Program-made: the position numbers and the translations under genes
Shown: positions 8,935 through 17,476 of the stretch, piece by piece
Position numbering within the stretch: the stretch's first letter is position 1
Layout of the letters: each line of letters begins with the position of its first letter
From: Micromonospora sp. CCTCC AA 2012012
Lineage (GTDB): Bacteria; Actinomycetota; Actinomycetes; Mycobacteriales; Micromonosporaceae
Assembly: GCF_040499845.1 (NCBI RefSeq)
Contig: NZ_CP159342.1
Span: forward strand, 5,766,001 to 5,830,000
Direction of reading: 5' to 3'
Length of the DNA: 64,000 nt
The notes under the pieces: generated by a model
What the model was told of the DNA's origin: nothing
Databases searched by the model: none
The model's input: the letters and a program-made list of their open reading frames with translations, nothing else

Positions 8935-9696
8935 CTAGGGGTACGAGATGAACGGGCGGTCCCAGTCGCGTAACCGGCCCGGCAGCGGCAGGTCGTCCCA
9001 GGGCACCCGGTGCAGGATCCGGTCCAGCAGCAGCCCCAGCAGCAGCCCGGCGAGCGAGTCGGTCAACCAGTGCCAGCCCAGATAGGTGGTGGTGCAGAGC
9101 ACGACGACCGGCGGCAGAACCCGGACCAGGGTGACCAGCCGGGGCGGGACGGTCCGGCCGAAGGTGCGCAGCAGCGGGGCGAGCAGCAGCGCGAGCACGC
9201 CGTACCAGACGATCGAGTTGGCGACGTGACCCGACGGGTACGACACCCCGTAGGGCCCGTCGGTGTGGAAGAGCCGCACGGCGTCCCCCTCCGGCAGGAA
9301 CGGCTCCTTGATGCTGGCGCTCGGTGCGGCGCGGTCGGTCCAGAGCTTCAGCGGACCGATGGTGAGGTAGGTGAGCACGAAGGCGGCAATCGGTGGCAGC
9401 ACCGGACGGACCGAGTGGAGCCGGATCCCCACCAGCACGCCGACCCCGGCGGCCAGCAGGGTCAGCGGGGTGCCCTGGCCGAGGTAGTTCAGCACCCGCG
9501 CCGTCCAGTAGGCGGCGGTCGGCCGGTGCGTGTCGGCCCAGTCGGCGACCGCCCGGTCCAGGCCGAGCAGGTGACCGGTGGTGAGCAGGACGGTCAGCGC
9601 GACGAGGGCGGCCAGCAGCAGCGCGTCCCACCGCCAACCGGCCGGTCGGACGGGGCGCAGCCGCAGCTTCTCACGTACCCCCGAGGTCTGGCGCAC
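8935..9696 (-). CDS. PAP2-family phosphatase (integral membrane)
   Basis: 253 aa, about six membrane helices. The three parts of the PAP2 active site are visible: K-x6-RP-like KLWTDRAAP near residue 125, PSGH in SYPSGHVANS, and the histidine-aspartate part GWHWLTDSLAG. Family members dephosphorylate lipid phosphates such as phosphatidic acid or undecaprenyl pyrophosphate on the outer face of the membrane. It starts with GTG; a TAGCGT box about 8 bases upstream suggests a leaderless message. It is followed by the permease gene on the same strand. Confidence 0.87.
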   Translation of the reverse strand: MRQTSGVREKLRLRPVRPAGWRWDALLLAALVALTVLLTTGHLLGLDRAVADWADTHRPTAAYWTARVLNYLGQGTPLTLLAAGVGVLVGIRLHSVRPVLPPIAAFVLTYLTIGPLKLWTDRAAPSASIKEPFLPEGDAVRLFHTDGPYGVSYPSGHVANSIVWYGVLALLLAPLLRTFGRTVPPRLVTLVRVLPPVVVLCTTTYLGWHWLTDSLAGLLLGLLLDRILHRVPWDDLPLPGRLRDWDRPFISYP

Positions 9697-9807
9697 GCGA
9701 CCACGCTACCGGCCGCCCGCGGTGCCGGACCCGCGCGGGCGTCGGTCGCTGTGTGCCGGCCCACGAAGGGAAGCGCTCCGGCGGGGTGAGCCTGCACACT
9801 TGTCCCC

Positions 9808-11019
9808 GTGCGGATCACCTCGGCTCTCGTCGACCCGGCGCTGCTCGACCTCCCCTGGTCGACCCCGCTGGAGGAGTGGCCTGACCAGCACCTGGTCGCG
9901 CTGCCGCAGGGCATCTCGCGGCACATCGTGCGCTTCGTCCGCCTCGGCGACTACGTGTACGCGTTCAAGGAGACCCGCGAGCGGATCGCCGAGCGGGAGT
10001 ACGACCTGCTGCGGGCGCTGGAGCGGATCGACTTCCCGTCGGTCGAGGCGGTGGCGGTCGTCGCCGACCGGCGGACCGACGACGGGGAGCCGCTCGAGTC
10101 GGTGCTGATCACCCGGCACCTGCAGTTCTCGCTGCCCTACCGGGCGCTCTTCTCCAACACGCTCCGGCCGGAGACGATGAACCGGCTGCTGGACGCGCTC
10201 GCCGCGCTGATCGTACGGATGCACCTGACCGGCTTCTTCTGGGGCGACTGCTCGCTGTCGAACACGCTGTTCCGCCGGGACGCGGGCGCCTTCGCCGCCT
10301 ATCTGGTGGACGCCGAGACGGGGGCGCTGCACACCTCGCTCTCCGAGGGCCAGCGCGGCGAGGACCTGGAGATCGCGCGGGTGAACATCTTCGGTGAGGC
10401 GCTGGACCTCCAGGCCGCCGGGCTGCTGCACGAGTCGATCGACCCGGAGGTGGTCTGCGAGGAGGTCGTGGCCCGGTACGAGCGGCTCTGGCACGAGATC
10501 ACCTATGAGCAGCAGATCGAGCGGGAGGCCCGGCACGACATCGAGGGCCGGATCCGCCGCCTCAACGAGCTGGGCTTCGACGTCGCCGAGGTCGCCATGT
10601 CGACCGCCGACAACGGGCGGTTCCTGGTCCGGCCGAAGGTGGTGGACGCCGGCTACCACACCCGTCGGCTGATCCGGCTGACCGGCCTGGACGCCGAGGA
10701 GAACCAGGCCCGCAAGCTCCTCAACGACCTGGACGCGTACCGGGTGGAGAGCGACCTGACCGACGAGCAGCAGGCCGCGCACCGCTGGCTGACCGAGGTC
10801 TTCGAGCCGGTGGTCCGGGCGGTGCCGGCGCACCTGCGCCGCAAGCTGGAGCCGCAGGAGCTCTTCGCGCAGATCATCGAGCACAAGTGGCTGCTCTCCG
10901 AGCAGGCCGGCCGGGACGTGGGCATGCGCCAGGCGGTGCACTCCTATCTGGCGGACGTGCTGGTGCACCGCCCCGACGAGCAGGCCGTCCTCGGCGTCGA
11001 GGTGCCCACCGCCGGCTGA
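9808..11019 (+). CDS. DUF4032 protein with kinase-like fold
   Basis: 403 aa, starting with GTG; an ACACTT-like box lies about 8 bases upstream and no Shine-Dalgarno is seen, so the message may be leaderless. The N-terminal half resembles an atypical lipopolysaccharide/protein kinase: an ATP-site-like Lys in YAFKETRERIAEREYDLL and a catalytic-loop-like GDCSLSN at about residues 146-152. The C-terminal half is the DUF4032 region (RHDIEGRIRRLNELGFDVAE onward). Members are conserved in actinobacteria but their substrate is not known to me. It is divergent from the PAP2 gene and convergent with nagA. Confidence 0.8.
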   Translation: MRITSALVDPALLDLPWSTPLEEWPDQHLVALPQGISRHIVRFVRLGDYVYAFKETRERIAEREYDLLRALERIDFPSVEAVAVVADRRTDDGEPLESVLITRHLQFSLPYRALFSNTLRPETMNRLLDALAALIVRMHLTGFFWGDCSLSNTLFRRDAGAFAAYLVDAETGALHTSLSEGQRGEDLEIARVNIFGEALDLQAAGLLHESIDPEVVCEEVVARYERLWHEITYEQQIEREARHDIEGRIRRLNELGFDVAEVAMSTADNGRFLVRPKVVDAGYHTRRLIRLTGLDAEENQARKLLNDLDAYRVESDLTDEQQAAHRWLTEVFEPVVRAVPAHLRRKLEPQELFAQIIEHKWLLSEQAGRDVGMRQAVHSYLADVLVHRPDEQAVLGVEVPTAG

Positions 11020-11069
11020 CCCTCCGTGGGCCGTTCCGTGGGCTTTCGGCGAGTCGTGGGCGGTGGGCA

Positions 11070-11089
11070 GGCTGGCGCCTCCGCCAGCC
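11070..11089. terminator. Hairpin terminator after the DUF4032 gene
   Basis: GGCTGGCG-CCTC-CGCCAGCC is a perfect 8-bp stem with a 4-base loop, 50 bases after the DUF4032 stop and before the convergent nagA. No T-tract follows. Confidence 0.55.
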
Positions 11090-11114
11090 GCGGACTGAGG
11101 CGTTCTGTCGCCTG

Positions 11115-11223
11115 CGAACTTGATTACATCAATGAATCACCGGCCGCTGTCCGGCCCGGCCGGCTGCCGTCCGGTCCATCGGGTCCGGCCCGGAACGGTG
11201 ACCCATCCATGTAATCAAGTTCG
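11115..11223. repeat. Intergenic perfect inverted repeat, 15-bp arms
   Basis: CGAACTTGATTACAT (11115-11129) is exactly repeated in inverse at 11209-11223, with 79 bases between the arms. The arms are much more AT-rich than their surroundings. The element lies between convergent genes and resembles two other long intergenic inverted repeats in this window (41186-41245 and 42817-42870). It could be a small non-autonomous element, a termination structure or a protein-binding site. Confidence 0.8.
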
Positions 11224-11264
11224 TAGCGTCTTCCGACTGCCCTCCACCGGCGTACCCAGCGGGG

Positions 11265-12374
11265 TCACTCCACCCAGGCGCCGGCCCGCATCACCCGGAC
11301 CACGTTCAGGTCGTCGTCGAGGACGACGAGGTCGGCGCGGAGGCCGGGCTGGAGGGTGCCGACCCGGTCGCCGAGGCCGATGGCCCGGGCCGGGGTGGTG
11401 GCCACCATCCGGCAGGCGTCGGGCAGCGGGACCCCGGCGGCCACGGCGTGCCGGAGGGCGGCGTCCATGGTGAGGGTGCTGCCGGCGATCGCGCCGCCCT
11501 CGGTCAGCCGGGCCACCCCGTCGGCCACGGTGACGGCCTGGCCACCGAGTTCGTACTCGCCGTCGGGCATGCCGGCGGCGGCCATCGCGTCGGTGATCAG
11601 CGCGGCCCGCTCCGGGCCGGCGACGGAGGTGGCGAAGCCGAGCATGCCGTCGTGCAGGTGGACGCCGTCGGCGACCAGCTCGCAGACCACGTTCGGCGCC
11701 TCCAGCAGGGCCACCACCGGCCCGGGCTCCCGGTGGTGCAGCGGGCGCATGCCGTTGAACAGGTGGGTGCCGACGCTCGCGCCCGCCGCCACGGCGGCCC
11801 GGGTCTGCGCCCAGGTGGCGTCGGTGTGGCCGACCGCGGCGACCACGCCGTGCGAGACGAGCAGCTTGATCGCGTCCAGCGCGCCGTCCCGCTCCGGGGC
11901 GACGGTCACCATCCGCACGGCACCGCCGCCCAGCTCGATCAGCTCCGCCAGCTCGTCGGTGGACGGGTCGCGGAGGAACTCCGGGTTCTGCGCGCCGCAG
12001 CGGGCCGCCGACAGGTAGGGCCCCTCGAAGTGGACACCGGCCAGCACGCCCGACTCCACCAGCGGCCGGTACGCCGCGGTGGCGTCCCGCATCAGCTCGA
12101 ACGGGGAGCTGACCAGGCTGGCGAGCAGGGTGGTGGTGCCGTGCGCGAGGTGGAACGCGGCGGCCTGTCGGGCGGAGTCGGCGTCGCCGGTGGTGAAGGT
12201 GTGCCCGCCGCCGCCGTGGGTGTGCATGTCCACGAAGCCGGGGACGATCCAGTGCCCGTCGCGGACCGACGGGTATTCGGCGACCGCCCGGATGCGGTCG
12301 CCGGTGACCTCCACGCAGCCCTGCCGGATCACGCCGGTCGGGGTCACCACCTTGCCGGTCACCCGCAGGGTCAT
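11265..12374 (-). CDS. nagA: N-acetylglucosamine-6-phosphate deacetylase
   Basis: 369 aa amidohydrolase. It removes acetate from GlcNAc-6-phosphate to give glucosamine-6-phosphate. The metal-binding start is VPGFVDMHTHGGGG; further active-site pieces are HFEGPYLS, GHTDATW, THLFNGM and the catalytic aspartate in ALITDAMAAAG. The C-terminus closes the beta-sandwich domain (GLRADLVVLDDDLNVV). The start codon follows GAGGAGAGAGCTG. It is the last gene of a three-gene amino-sugar operon, 32 bases after the ROK kinase, and is probably controlled by the DeoR regulator encoded divergently at 14441. Confidence 0.95.
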   Translation of the reverse strand: MTLRVTGKVVTPTGVIRQGCVEVTGDRIRAVAEYPSVRDGHWIVPGFVDMHTHGGGGHTFTTGDADSARQAAAFHLAHGTTTLLASLVSSPFELMRDATAAYRPLVESGVLAGVHFEGPYLSAARCGAQNPEFLRDPSTDELAELIELGGGAVRMVTVAPERDGALDAIKLLVSHGVVAAVGHTDATWAQTRAAVAAGASVGTHLFNGMRPLHHREPGPVVALLEAPNVVCELVADGVHLHDGMLGFATSVAGPERAALITDAMAAAGMPDGEYELGGQAVTVADGVARLTEGGAIAGSTLTMDAALRHAVAAGVPLPDACRMVATTPARAIGLGDRVGTLQPGLRADLVVLDDDLNVVRVMRAGAWVE

Positions 12375-12406
12375 CAGCTCTCTCCTCGTGTCGGGGGGTG
12401 GGCAGC

Positions 12407-13324
12407 TCAGGCTAGGGCGTCGAGCGCCAGCAGCGCCGCACCGAGGCAGCCGGCCTCGTCACCGAGGGCCGCGCCGACCAGGCGGGGTTCCCGGTGGAAG
12501 GTCATCCGCTCGTGCAGCGCGACGCGCAGCGGGTCGAGCAGGCGGGGGCCGGCCTGGGCCAGGCCACCCCCGATCACCACCGTCTCCACGTCGAAGAGGG
12601 CCTGCCCGGTGGCGAGTCCGTCGGCCAGGGCCGCCACGGTCTCCCGCCAGACCTGGCCCGCCGCGGGCTCGCCGGCCGCGGCGCGGTCCGCCACCTCGGC
12701 CGCGCTGACCGGGTCGCCGGTCAGTTCGGCGTACCGGCGGGCCACCGCGGCGGCCGAGGCCACCGCCTCCAGGCAGCCGGGGCGGCCGCAGCCGCAGCGC
12801 GGGCCGTCGGGGCGTACCAGGATGTGGCCGATCTCGCCGGCGGCGCCGTGCGCCCCGGTGACAGCCGACCCGTCGACCACGTGGGACGCGGCGATGCCGG
12901 TGCCGATCGCGACGAAGAGCACGTGGCGGGTGCCGCGTCCGGCGCCGAGCCGGGCCTCGGCCAGGCCACCGACGCGCACGTCGTGGCCGAGCGTCGTCGG
13001 CAGGTCGAGCCGCGCCGCCGCCAGGTCCCGCAGGGGTACGTCCCGGAAGCCGACGTTCGCCGACCAGACCGCCACCCCACGGGCGTCGTCCACCACCCCC
13101 GGTACGGCGATGCCGCAGGCCACCGGCTCCAGACCGTCGGCGCGGGCCTTGCCGGCCAGTCCTTCGGCGACCTCCAGGATGGTCCCGACCACCGCGTCCG
13201 GGCCGCGGGCGGCGCCGGTGGGGTGCCGTTCGGTGTGCACGGTGCTGCCGTCCGGGCGGACCAGGGCGCACTTCATCCCGGTGCCGCCCACGTCCAGTGC
13301 GACGACGACGGTCGGATCGGTCAC
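12407..13324 (-). CDS. ROK-family sugar kinase, probably N-acetylglucosamine kinase
   Basis: 305 aa from the GTG at 13324, which overlaps the stop of the upstream SIS gene by 4 bases (GTGA). The N-terminus ALDVGGTGMKCALV is the ATP-binding phosphate loop of ROK kinases. GAAGEIGHILVRPDG carries the GxxGH substrate-binding His, followed by the zinc motif CGCGRPGC. With nagA and a SIS-domain gene in the same operon, phosphorylation of N-acetylglucosamine is more likely than glucose, but ROK specificity cannot be fixed by eye. There is no DNA-binding domain, so it is a kinase rather than a ROK repressor. Confidence 0.85.
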   Translation of the reverse strand: MTDPTVVVALDVGGTGMKCALVRPDGSTVHTERHPTGAARGPDAVVGTILEVAEGLAGKARADGLEPVACGIAVPGVVDDARGVAVWSANVGFRDVPLRDLAAARLDLPTTLGHDVRVGGLAEARLGAGRGTRHVLFVAIGTGIAASHVVDGSAVTGAHGAAGEIGHILVRPDGPRCGCGRPGCLEAVASAAAVARRYAELTGDPVSAAEVADRAAAGEPAAGQVWRETVAALADGLATGQALFDVETVVIGGGLAQAGPRLLDPLRVALHERMTFHREPRLVGAALGDEAGCLGAALLALDALA

Positions 13325-14250
13325 GCGAGGACCACGGAGCGGGTCAGGTGGCGGGGCGCGTCGGGGTCGAGGCCGCGGCTGGTGGCCAGGGCGACGGCGA
13401 AGCGCTGGGCGAGGATCAGGTCGGCCATCGGGTCGACCGGGGTACGCCCGGCGGCCCAGCTCGTCAGCACGGTGCGGCAGCCGTGGGTGCGGCTGTGCAC
13501 GAAGGTGGCGCCGGTGGCGGCGACGTCCTCGGGCAACCCGTCCGGGATCCCGCCGAACGCCCAGACCAGCCGGCCCGGCGCGCCCACCGAGATGGGCCCG
13601 TGCCGGTAGTCCATGGCCGGGTACGCCTCGGCCCAGAAGGTGGCCGCCTCGCGGCACTTCAGCGCCGCCTCGTGGGCGAGCCCGACGGTCCAGCCGCGCC
13701 CGAGGAAGGTGACCTGCTCGATCCGGGCCGGGTCGACCGGCAGCGGGACCCGGACGGCCACCTCGGCGTCGGCGGCGAGCCGGCCGATGTCGTCGCCCAG
13801 GTGCGCGCGGAGCAGTGCCAGCGCGGTGGTGGCGAAGCGGGTCTGCACCACCGACCGCTCGTCGGCGAAGGGCATGGTCACCGCCGCGTCGGCCAGCTCG
13901 ACCGCGGGGGAGGTGGGGTCGCCGACGATGACGGTGGTCGGCACCTGGCCGCGCAGCGCGTTGAGCAGCTCCAGCACCTCGGTGGTGGTGCCGGAGCGGG
14001 TGATGGCGATCAGCCGGTCGTAGCGCCGGCCGGTGGGGAACTCGGAGGCCTGGAAGGCGTCCGTCTCGCCCTGCCCGGCGTGCTCGCGCAGCCCGGCGTA
14101 CGCCGTCGCCATGAACCACGACGTGCCGCAACCGACGACGGCGACCCGCTCGCCGGGGCGCGGCAGGCGGTCGGCGACGGTCGGGGCGAGCTGCGCCGCC
14201 TCTCGCCAGCAGTCGGGCTGGCTCGCGATCTCCGCGTGCACGTACGCCAT
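13321..14250 (-). CDS. SIS-domain sugar-phosphate deaminase/isomerase (NagB-II/AgaS type)
   Basis: 309 aa, two SIS domains. The first contains VVGCGTSWFMATAYAGL and ITRSGTTTEVLELLNAL, which bind the sugar phosphate; the second starts near residue 165 with VTFLGRGWTVGLAHEAALK. There is no glutaminase domain, so this is not GlmS. In the operon with ROK kinase and nagA the likely reaction is glucosamine-6-phosphate to fructose-6-phosphate plus ammonia, replacing classical NagB. A tagatose/fructosamine-phosphate enzyme is the main alternative. It is the first gene of the operon; its start ATG at 14250 follows GGCGAGGAGTTGTC. Confidence 0.82.
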   Translation of the reverse strand: MAYVHAEIASQPDCWREAAQLAPTVADRLPRPGERVAVVGCGTSWFMATAYAGLREHAGQGETDAFQASEFPTGRRYDRLIAITRSGTTTEVLELLNALRGQVPTTVIVGDPTSPAVELADAAVTMPFADERSVVQTRFATTALALLRAHLGDDIGRLAADAEVAVRVPLPVDPARIEQVTFLGRGWTVGLAHEAALKCREAATFWAEAYPAMDYRHGPISVGAPGRLVWAFGGIPDGLPEDVAATGATFVHSRTHGCRTVLTSWAAGRTPVDPMADLILAQRFAVALATSRGLDPDAPRHLTRSVVLA

Positions 14251-14271
14251 GACAACTCCTCGCCGGGGAGA

Positions 14272-14404
14272 CGCTGCGCAATACGGCTCGTTATGGCCGT
14301 CTTTCGCGCGTTATTCTGCGCGAACCGGGGTGGCCGTGGCAACCAGCTCCCACATTGCGCAGTCGAAGGTTTTGCGCACACGTAGTTTCGCGCACTACTG
14401 TGCA
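14272..14404. promoter_or_regulatory. Operator-like repeat array between the nag operon and the deoR gene
   Basis: The divergent intergenic region holds repeated TT(G/C)-CGCA-type motifs: an inverted repeat TTCGCGC-N8-GCGCGAA at 14303-14324, direct repeats TTGCGCA at 14355-14361 and 14372-14378, TTTCGCGCA at 14386-14394, and TGCGCAAT near 14274. DeoR-family repressors commonly bind such repeats near their own promoter. I infer that the product of the 14441 gene binds here and controls both directions. Confidence 0.6.
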
Positions 14405-14440
14405 CGCAATCAATCACCGATCGTGCAGAGTCAGGGAGCC

Positions 14441-15226
14441 ATGGACCGGTACGCCCGATGGAACGCCCTGCTGGAGATGCTGACCGACAGCGGGCGGGTG
14501 AGTGTGGAGGAGGCCGCGGCGCGGCTCGACGTCTCCCAGGCCACCATCCGGCGCGACTTCGACCAACTCGCCCAGCAGCAGATGATCACCCGTACCCGGG
14601 GCGGCGCGGTCGCCAACGGCGTCTCCTACGACCTGCCGCTGCGCTACAAGACCGCCAAGCACTCCGCCGAGAAGCAGCGGATCGGCGCGGCGGCCGCCGC
14701 GTTGGTCACCCCGGGCACCGTGGTCGGCCTCAACGGCGGCACCACCAGCACCGAGGTGGCCCGGGCCCTGGCCGTCCGGCCCGACCTGAACACCAGCGCC
14801 GAGGGTGCCCAGCTCACCGTGGTCACCAACGCGCTGAATATCGCCAACGAGCTGCTGGTCCGGTCCCGGATGAAGGTGGTGGTGGCCGGCGGGGTGGTCC
14901 GGCCCAAGTCGTTCGAGCTGGTCGGCCCGCTCGGCGGGGCGCTGCTGCGCGAGGTCACCCTGGACGTCGCCCTGCTCGGCGTGGACGCGATCGACCCGCA
15001 GCTCGGCGCCGCCGCCCACCACGAGGGTGAGGCCGCGATGAACAGCCTGATGGTCGCGCGGGCCAAGCGGGTGGTGGTCATCGCCGACTCGTCCAAGCTG
15101 GGCGGTCACGCCTTCGCCCGGATCTGCCCGGTGGACCGGGTGGAGACCCTGGTGACCGACTCGGGGGCGGCCCCGGCGGTGGTGCAGGCGTTCCGCGACG
15201 CGGGGGTGCAGGTCATCTGCGCCTGA
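14441..15226 (+). CDS. DeoR/GlpR-family transcriptional repressor
   Basis: 261 aa from ATG 14441, preceded by CAGGGAGCC. The N-terminal DeoR helix-turn-helix is clear: RWNALLEMLTDSGRVSVEEA followed by ARLDVSQATIRRDFDQL. The C-terminal DeoRC effector domain (from about residue 75) has the sugar-phosphate-binding VVGLNGGTTSTEVARAL, VVTNALNIANEL and KVVVAGGVV segments. It should be released from DNA by a sugar phosphate, here probably an amino-sugar phosphate because it is divergent from the nag-type operon. Repeated TTGCGCA/TTTCGCGCA motifs upstream are candidate operators. Confidence 0.92.
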   Translation: MDRYARWNALLEMLTDSGRVSVEEAAARLDVSQATIRRDFDQLAQQQMITRTRGGAVANGVSYDLPLRYKTAKHSAEKQRIGAAAAALVTPGTVVGLNGGTTSTEVARALAVRPDLNTSAEGAQLTVVTNALNIANELLVRSRMKVVVAGGVVRPKSFELVGPLGGALLREVTLDVALLGVDAIDPQLGAAAHHEGEAAMNSLMVARAKRVVVIADSSKLGGHAFARICPVDRVETLVTDSGAAPAVVQAFRDAGVQVICA

Positions 15227-15250
15227 GGTGAATCAGGGAAAACCCCGATG

Positions 15251-15287
15251 CATACCGGGTATTGTCAGCCGCTGCATACCGCGTATG
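15251..15287. promoter_or_regulatory. Two tandem palindromic operator-like sites before the ABC transporter operon
   Basis: CATAC-CGG-GTATT (15251-15263) and CATAC-CGC-GTATG (15275-15287) are near-identical palindromes 24 bases apart, that is, on nearly the same face of the helix. A TTGTCA box (15263-15268) and a TATGGT box (15284-15289) overlap them and could be a promoter, although the 15-base spacing is short. This fits repression of the ATPase/permease genes by a dimeric regulator such as a GntR/YtrA or TetR protein; the regulator is not in this window. Confidence 0.5.
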
Positions 15288-15326
15288 GTGTCGAGCTGTC
15301 ACCGCAACTCATCGGGGGAGGTCAGC

Positions 15327-16334
15327 TTGTCGGCTGTCCTGGAGATAGAAGGTCTCCGCAAGACGTACCGGAGTCGTCGACGCGGCACGCGACACGCGCT
15401 CGACGGCTTCGACATGCGGGTCGAGGCCGGGCAGGTGCACGGCTTCCTCGGCCCGAACGGCTCGGGCAAGACCACCACCCTGCGTACGCTGCTCGGCCTG
15501 ATCCGGCCCGACGGCGGCCGGATGGCGATCCTCGGCCACGAGCTGCCCCGGGCGCTGCCCACGGTCGCCGGCCAGGTCGGCGCCATCGTGGAGAGCCCGC
15601 AGTTCTTCCCGCACTTCTCCGCCCGCGACACCCTCGGTCTGCTCGCCGGTGCCGGCGAACTGCCCCGGCAGCGGGTCGACGAGGTGCTGGAGTTGGTCGG
15701 GCTCCGGGACCGGGCCGACGAGCGGGTGAAGACCTACTCGCTCGGCATGAAGCAGCGCCTCGCCGTCGCCTCGGCCCTGCTCAAGAACCCGAAGCTGCTC
15801 ATCCTCGACGAGCCGGCCAACGGCCTCGACCCGGGCGGCATCCGCGAGATGCGGTCGCTGATGCGCGACCTGGCCGAAGCCGGCATGACCGTGGTGCTCT
15901 CCAGCCACATCCTCGGCGAGATCCAGCTCATCTGCGACTCCGTCACCATCATCTCGCTGGGCCGCCGGGTCGCCTTCGGTCCGGTCGGGCAGGTGCTCGC
16001 GCAGCACTCCCAGCACGCCGTCCGGGTCCGCCTGGAGGCGGTCACCGACCTGCCGCAGGCCGCCGACACGCTCACCCGGGCCGGGCTGCGGGTCACCACC
16101 GAGCCCGACCACCTGATGCTGGCCGGGGTCGACAAGCCGGCCACCGTCAGCCGGCTCCTCGCCGAGCAGGGCCTCTATGTCAGCGAACTCTCCCCGGTCG
16201 CGGTCGACCTGGAGAGCGTCTTCCTCGAACTGACCTCCACCGCGCCGGTACCCGGCCAGCACCGGCAGGTCGACCAGTCCACGAAGGTCGGTGAGTCGGG
16301 CCAGCCCGGCAGCCGGGGAGGTTGGGGCGCATGA
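15327..16334 (+). CDS. ABC transporter ATP-binding protein (ABC-2 type exporter)
   Basis: 335 aa from the TTG at 15327, chosen because GGGGGAGGTCAGC is directly upstream and the family N-terminus (SAVLEIEGLRKTYRSR) begins there. Walker A is GPNGSGKTTT near residue 43, the signature is SLGMKQRLAVASA, Walker B is LLILDEPANGLD and the switch His is in SSHILGE. The C-terminal 100 residues are the usual DrrA/CcmA-type extension. It overlaps the permease gene by 4 bases (ATGA), so the two form one exporter. The substrate is unknown; lipid, peptide or drug export are family options. Confidence 0.92.
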   Translation: MSAVLEIEGLRKTYRSRRRGTRHALDGFDMRVEAGQVHGFLGPNGSGKTTTLRTLLGLIRPDGGRMAILGHELPRALPTVAGQVGAIVESPQFFPHFSARDTLGLLAGAGELPRQRVDEVLELVGLRDRADERVKTYSLGMKQRLAVASALLKNPKLLILDEPANGLDPGGIREMRSLMRDLAEAGMTVVLSSHILGEIQLICDSVTIISLGRRVAFGPVGQVLAQHSQHAVRVRLEAVTDLPQAADTLTRAGLRVTTEPDHLMLAGVDKPATVSRLLAEQGLYVSELSPVAVDLESVFLELTSTAPVPGQHRQVDQSTKVGESGQPGSRGGWGA

Positions 16335-17344
16335 GCCTGTACGTCACCGAACTGCGCCGGCTGGCCAAGCGCCGGCTCACCCGGCTGCTGCTGGTGCTGC
16401 TCGTCCTCGGGCTGGCCGGCATCGCCACCGCCTTCACGTTCTCCAGCCACAAGCTCTCCCCGGCGGTGGTGGCCGAGGCGCAGGCCAAGTCCGACGCCGA
16501 CTACCGCCAGGCGGTCAAGGAGTGGGAACGGTCGATCGCCGAGTGCGACGCCGCCGCCAAGCGGGGCGAGCAGACCGAGGAGCGGTACGGCCCGGACTGC
16601 GGCCGGCAGTGGCAGCCGCAGCCGGAGATGTTCGACCCGAAGTGGAACCTGCCCTACCAGTTCGACTTCCGCAGCGAGTACGCCACCTTCATCGGCGTCT
16701 TCGCGGGTGCCGTCGCGCTCTTCGCGTTCCTGGTCGGCGCCTCCTTCGTGGGGGCCGAGTGGAGCACCGGCGGAATGATGAACCTGCTGCTCTGGCGACC
16801 GAGACGGCTCGCCGTCCTCGGCACCAAGCTGGCCGCCGTGCTCACCGCCGTGCTCGGGGTGAGCGTGCTGCTCGGGGCGCTGTGGACGGTGGCCTTCTGG
16901 CTGATCGGCACCTATCGGGGCAGCACCGCGAAGGTCACCTCCGGGGTCTGGCAGTCCACCGCGATCAGCGGCGTACGGGCCCTGGCCCTGGTGCTGGCGG
17001 TCGCCGCGGTCGCCTTCGGGCTCGCCTCGCTCGGCCGGCACACCGCGATGGCGCTCGGCGTCGCGGTCGGCCTCGGCGTGGTCAGCGAGATCGGCATCCG
17101 GATCGCCGTGTCGATGGCGGGCGTGCGCTTCGGGGACCGGTACGTCCTGTCCACCTATGCGATGGCCTGGTTCGAGAAGCAGCGGAAGCTGATCGACTAC
17201 CGGTCCTGCGACTTCGTGCAGGGGGAGTGCACCCCGAAGACGATGCTGGTGACCTGGCAGCACTCGGCGGTGGTGCTCGGGGTGGGCACCGCGCTGGTGC
17301 TGGTCGCGGCGTTCTGGACGATGCGGCGCCGGGACATCTCCTGA
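16331..17344 (+). CDS. ABC-2 type transporter permease
   Basis: 337 aa, translationally coupled to the ATPase gene. A first membrane helix (LLLVLLVLGLAGIATAF) is followed by a charged extracytoplasmic loop of about 90 residues with three cysteines, then five or so helices (for example FIGVFAGAVALFAFLVGASF). WSTGGMMNLLLWRPRRLAVL is the typical coupling-helix region of ABC-2 permeases that act with DrrA-like ATPases. Further Cys residues (SCDFVQGEC) sit in a later loop and could form a disulfide. Two ATPase and two permease subunits would make the exporter. Confidence 0.88.
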   Translation: MSLYVTELRRLAKRRLTRLLLVLLVLGLAGIATAFTFSSHKLSPAVVAEAQAKSDADYRQAVKEWERSIAECDAAAKRGEQTEERYGPDCGRQWQPQPEMFDPKWNLPYQFDFRSEYATFIGVFAGAVALFAFLVGASFVGAEWSTGGMMNLLLWRPRRLAVLGTKLAAVLTAVLGVSVLLGALWTVAFWLIGTYRGSTAKVTSGVWQSTAISGVRALALVLAVAAVAFGLASLGRHTAMALGVAVGLGVVSEIGIRIAVSMAGVRFGDRYVLSTYAMAWFEKQRKLIDYRSCDFVQGECTPKTMLVTWQHSAVVLGVGTALVLVAAFWTMRRRDIS

Positions 17345-17355
17345 GGCGTGGTCGC

Positions 17356-17373
17356 CACGGTTCCCGGACCGTG
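17356..17373. terminator. Weak hairpin after the ABC operon
   Basis: CACGGT-N6-ACCGTG lies 12 bases after the permease stop, followed by a 5-bp hairpin at 17381-17395. A TAGGCT box at 17419-17424 may be the promoter of the next gene. Modest stem strength. Confidence 0.35.
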
Positions 17374-17476
17374 ACCGACGCGGACATTGCGTCCGGTGCG
17401 ACCGGGGCGGGCCCTGGTTAGGCTGGGGTCCCCCCGGTCGGTGCCGTCGTGCCCGGCCCGCCTCCCGAGGAGCGCC

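Noticed and set aside
12459..13271. Arg/Gly-rich frame inside the ROK kinase region on the same strand
   Set aside because: Out-of-frame shadow of the kinase, which has the DVGGT loop and the zinc motif.
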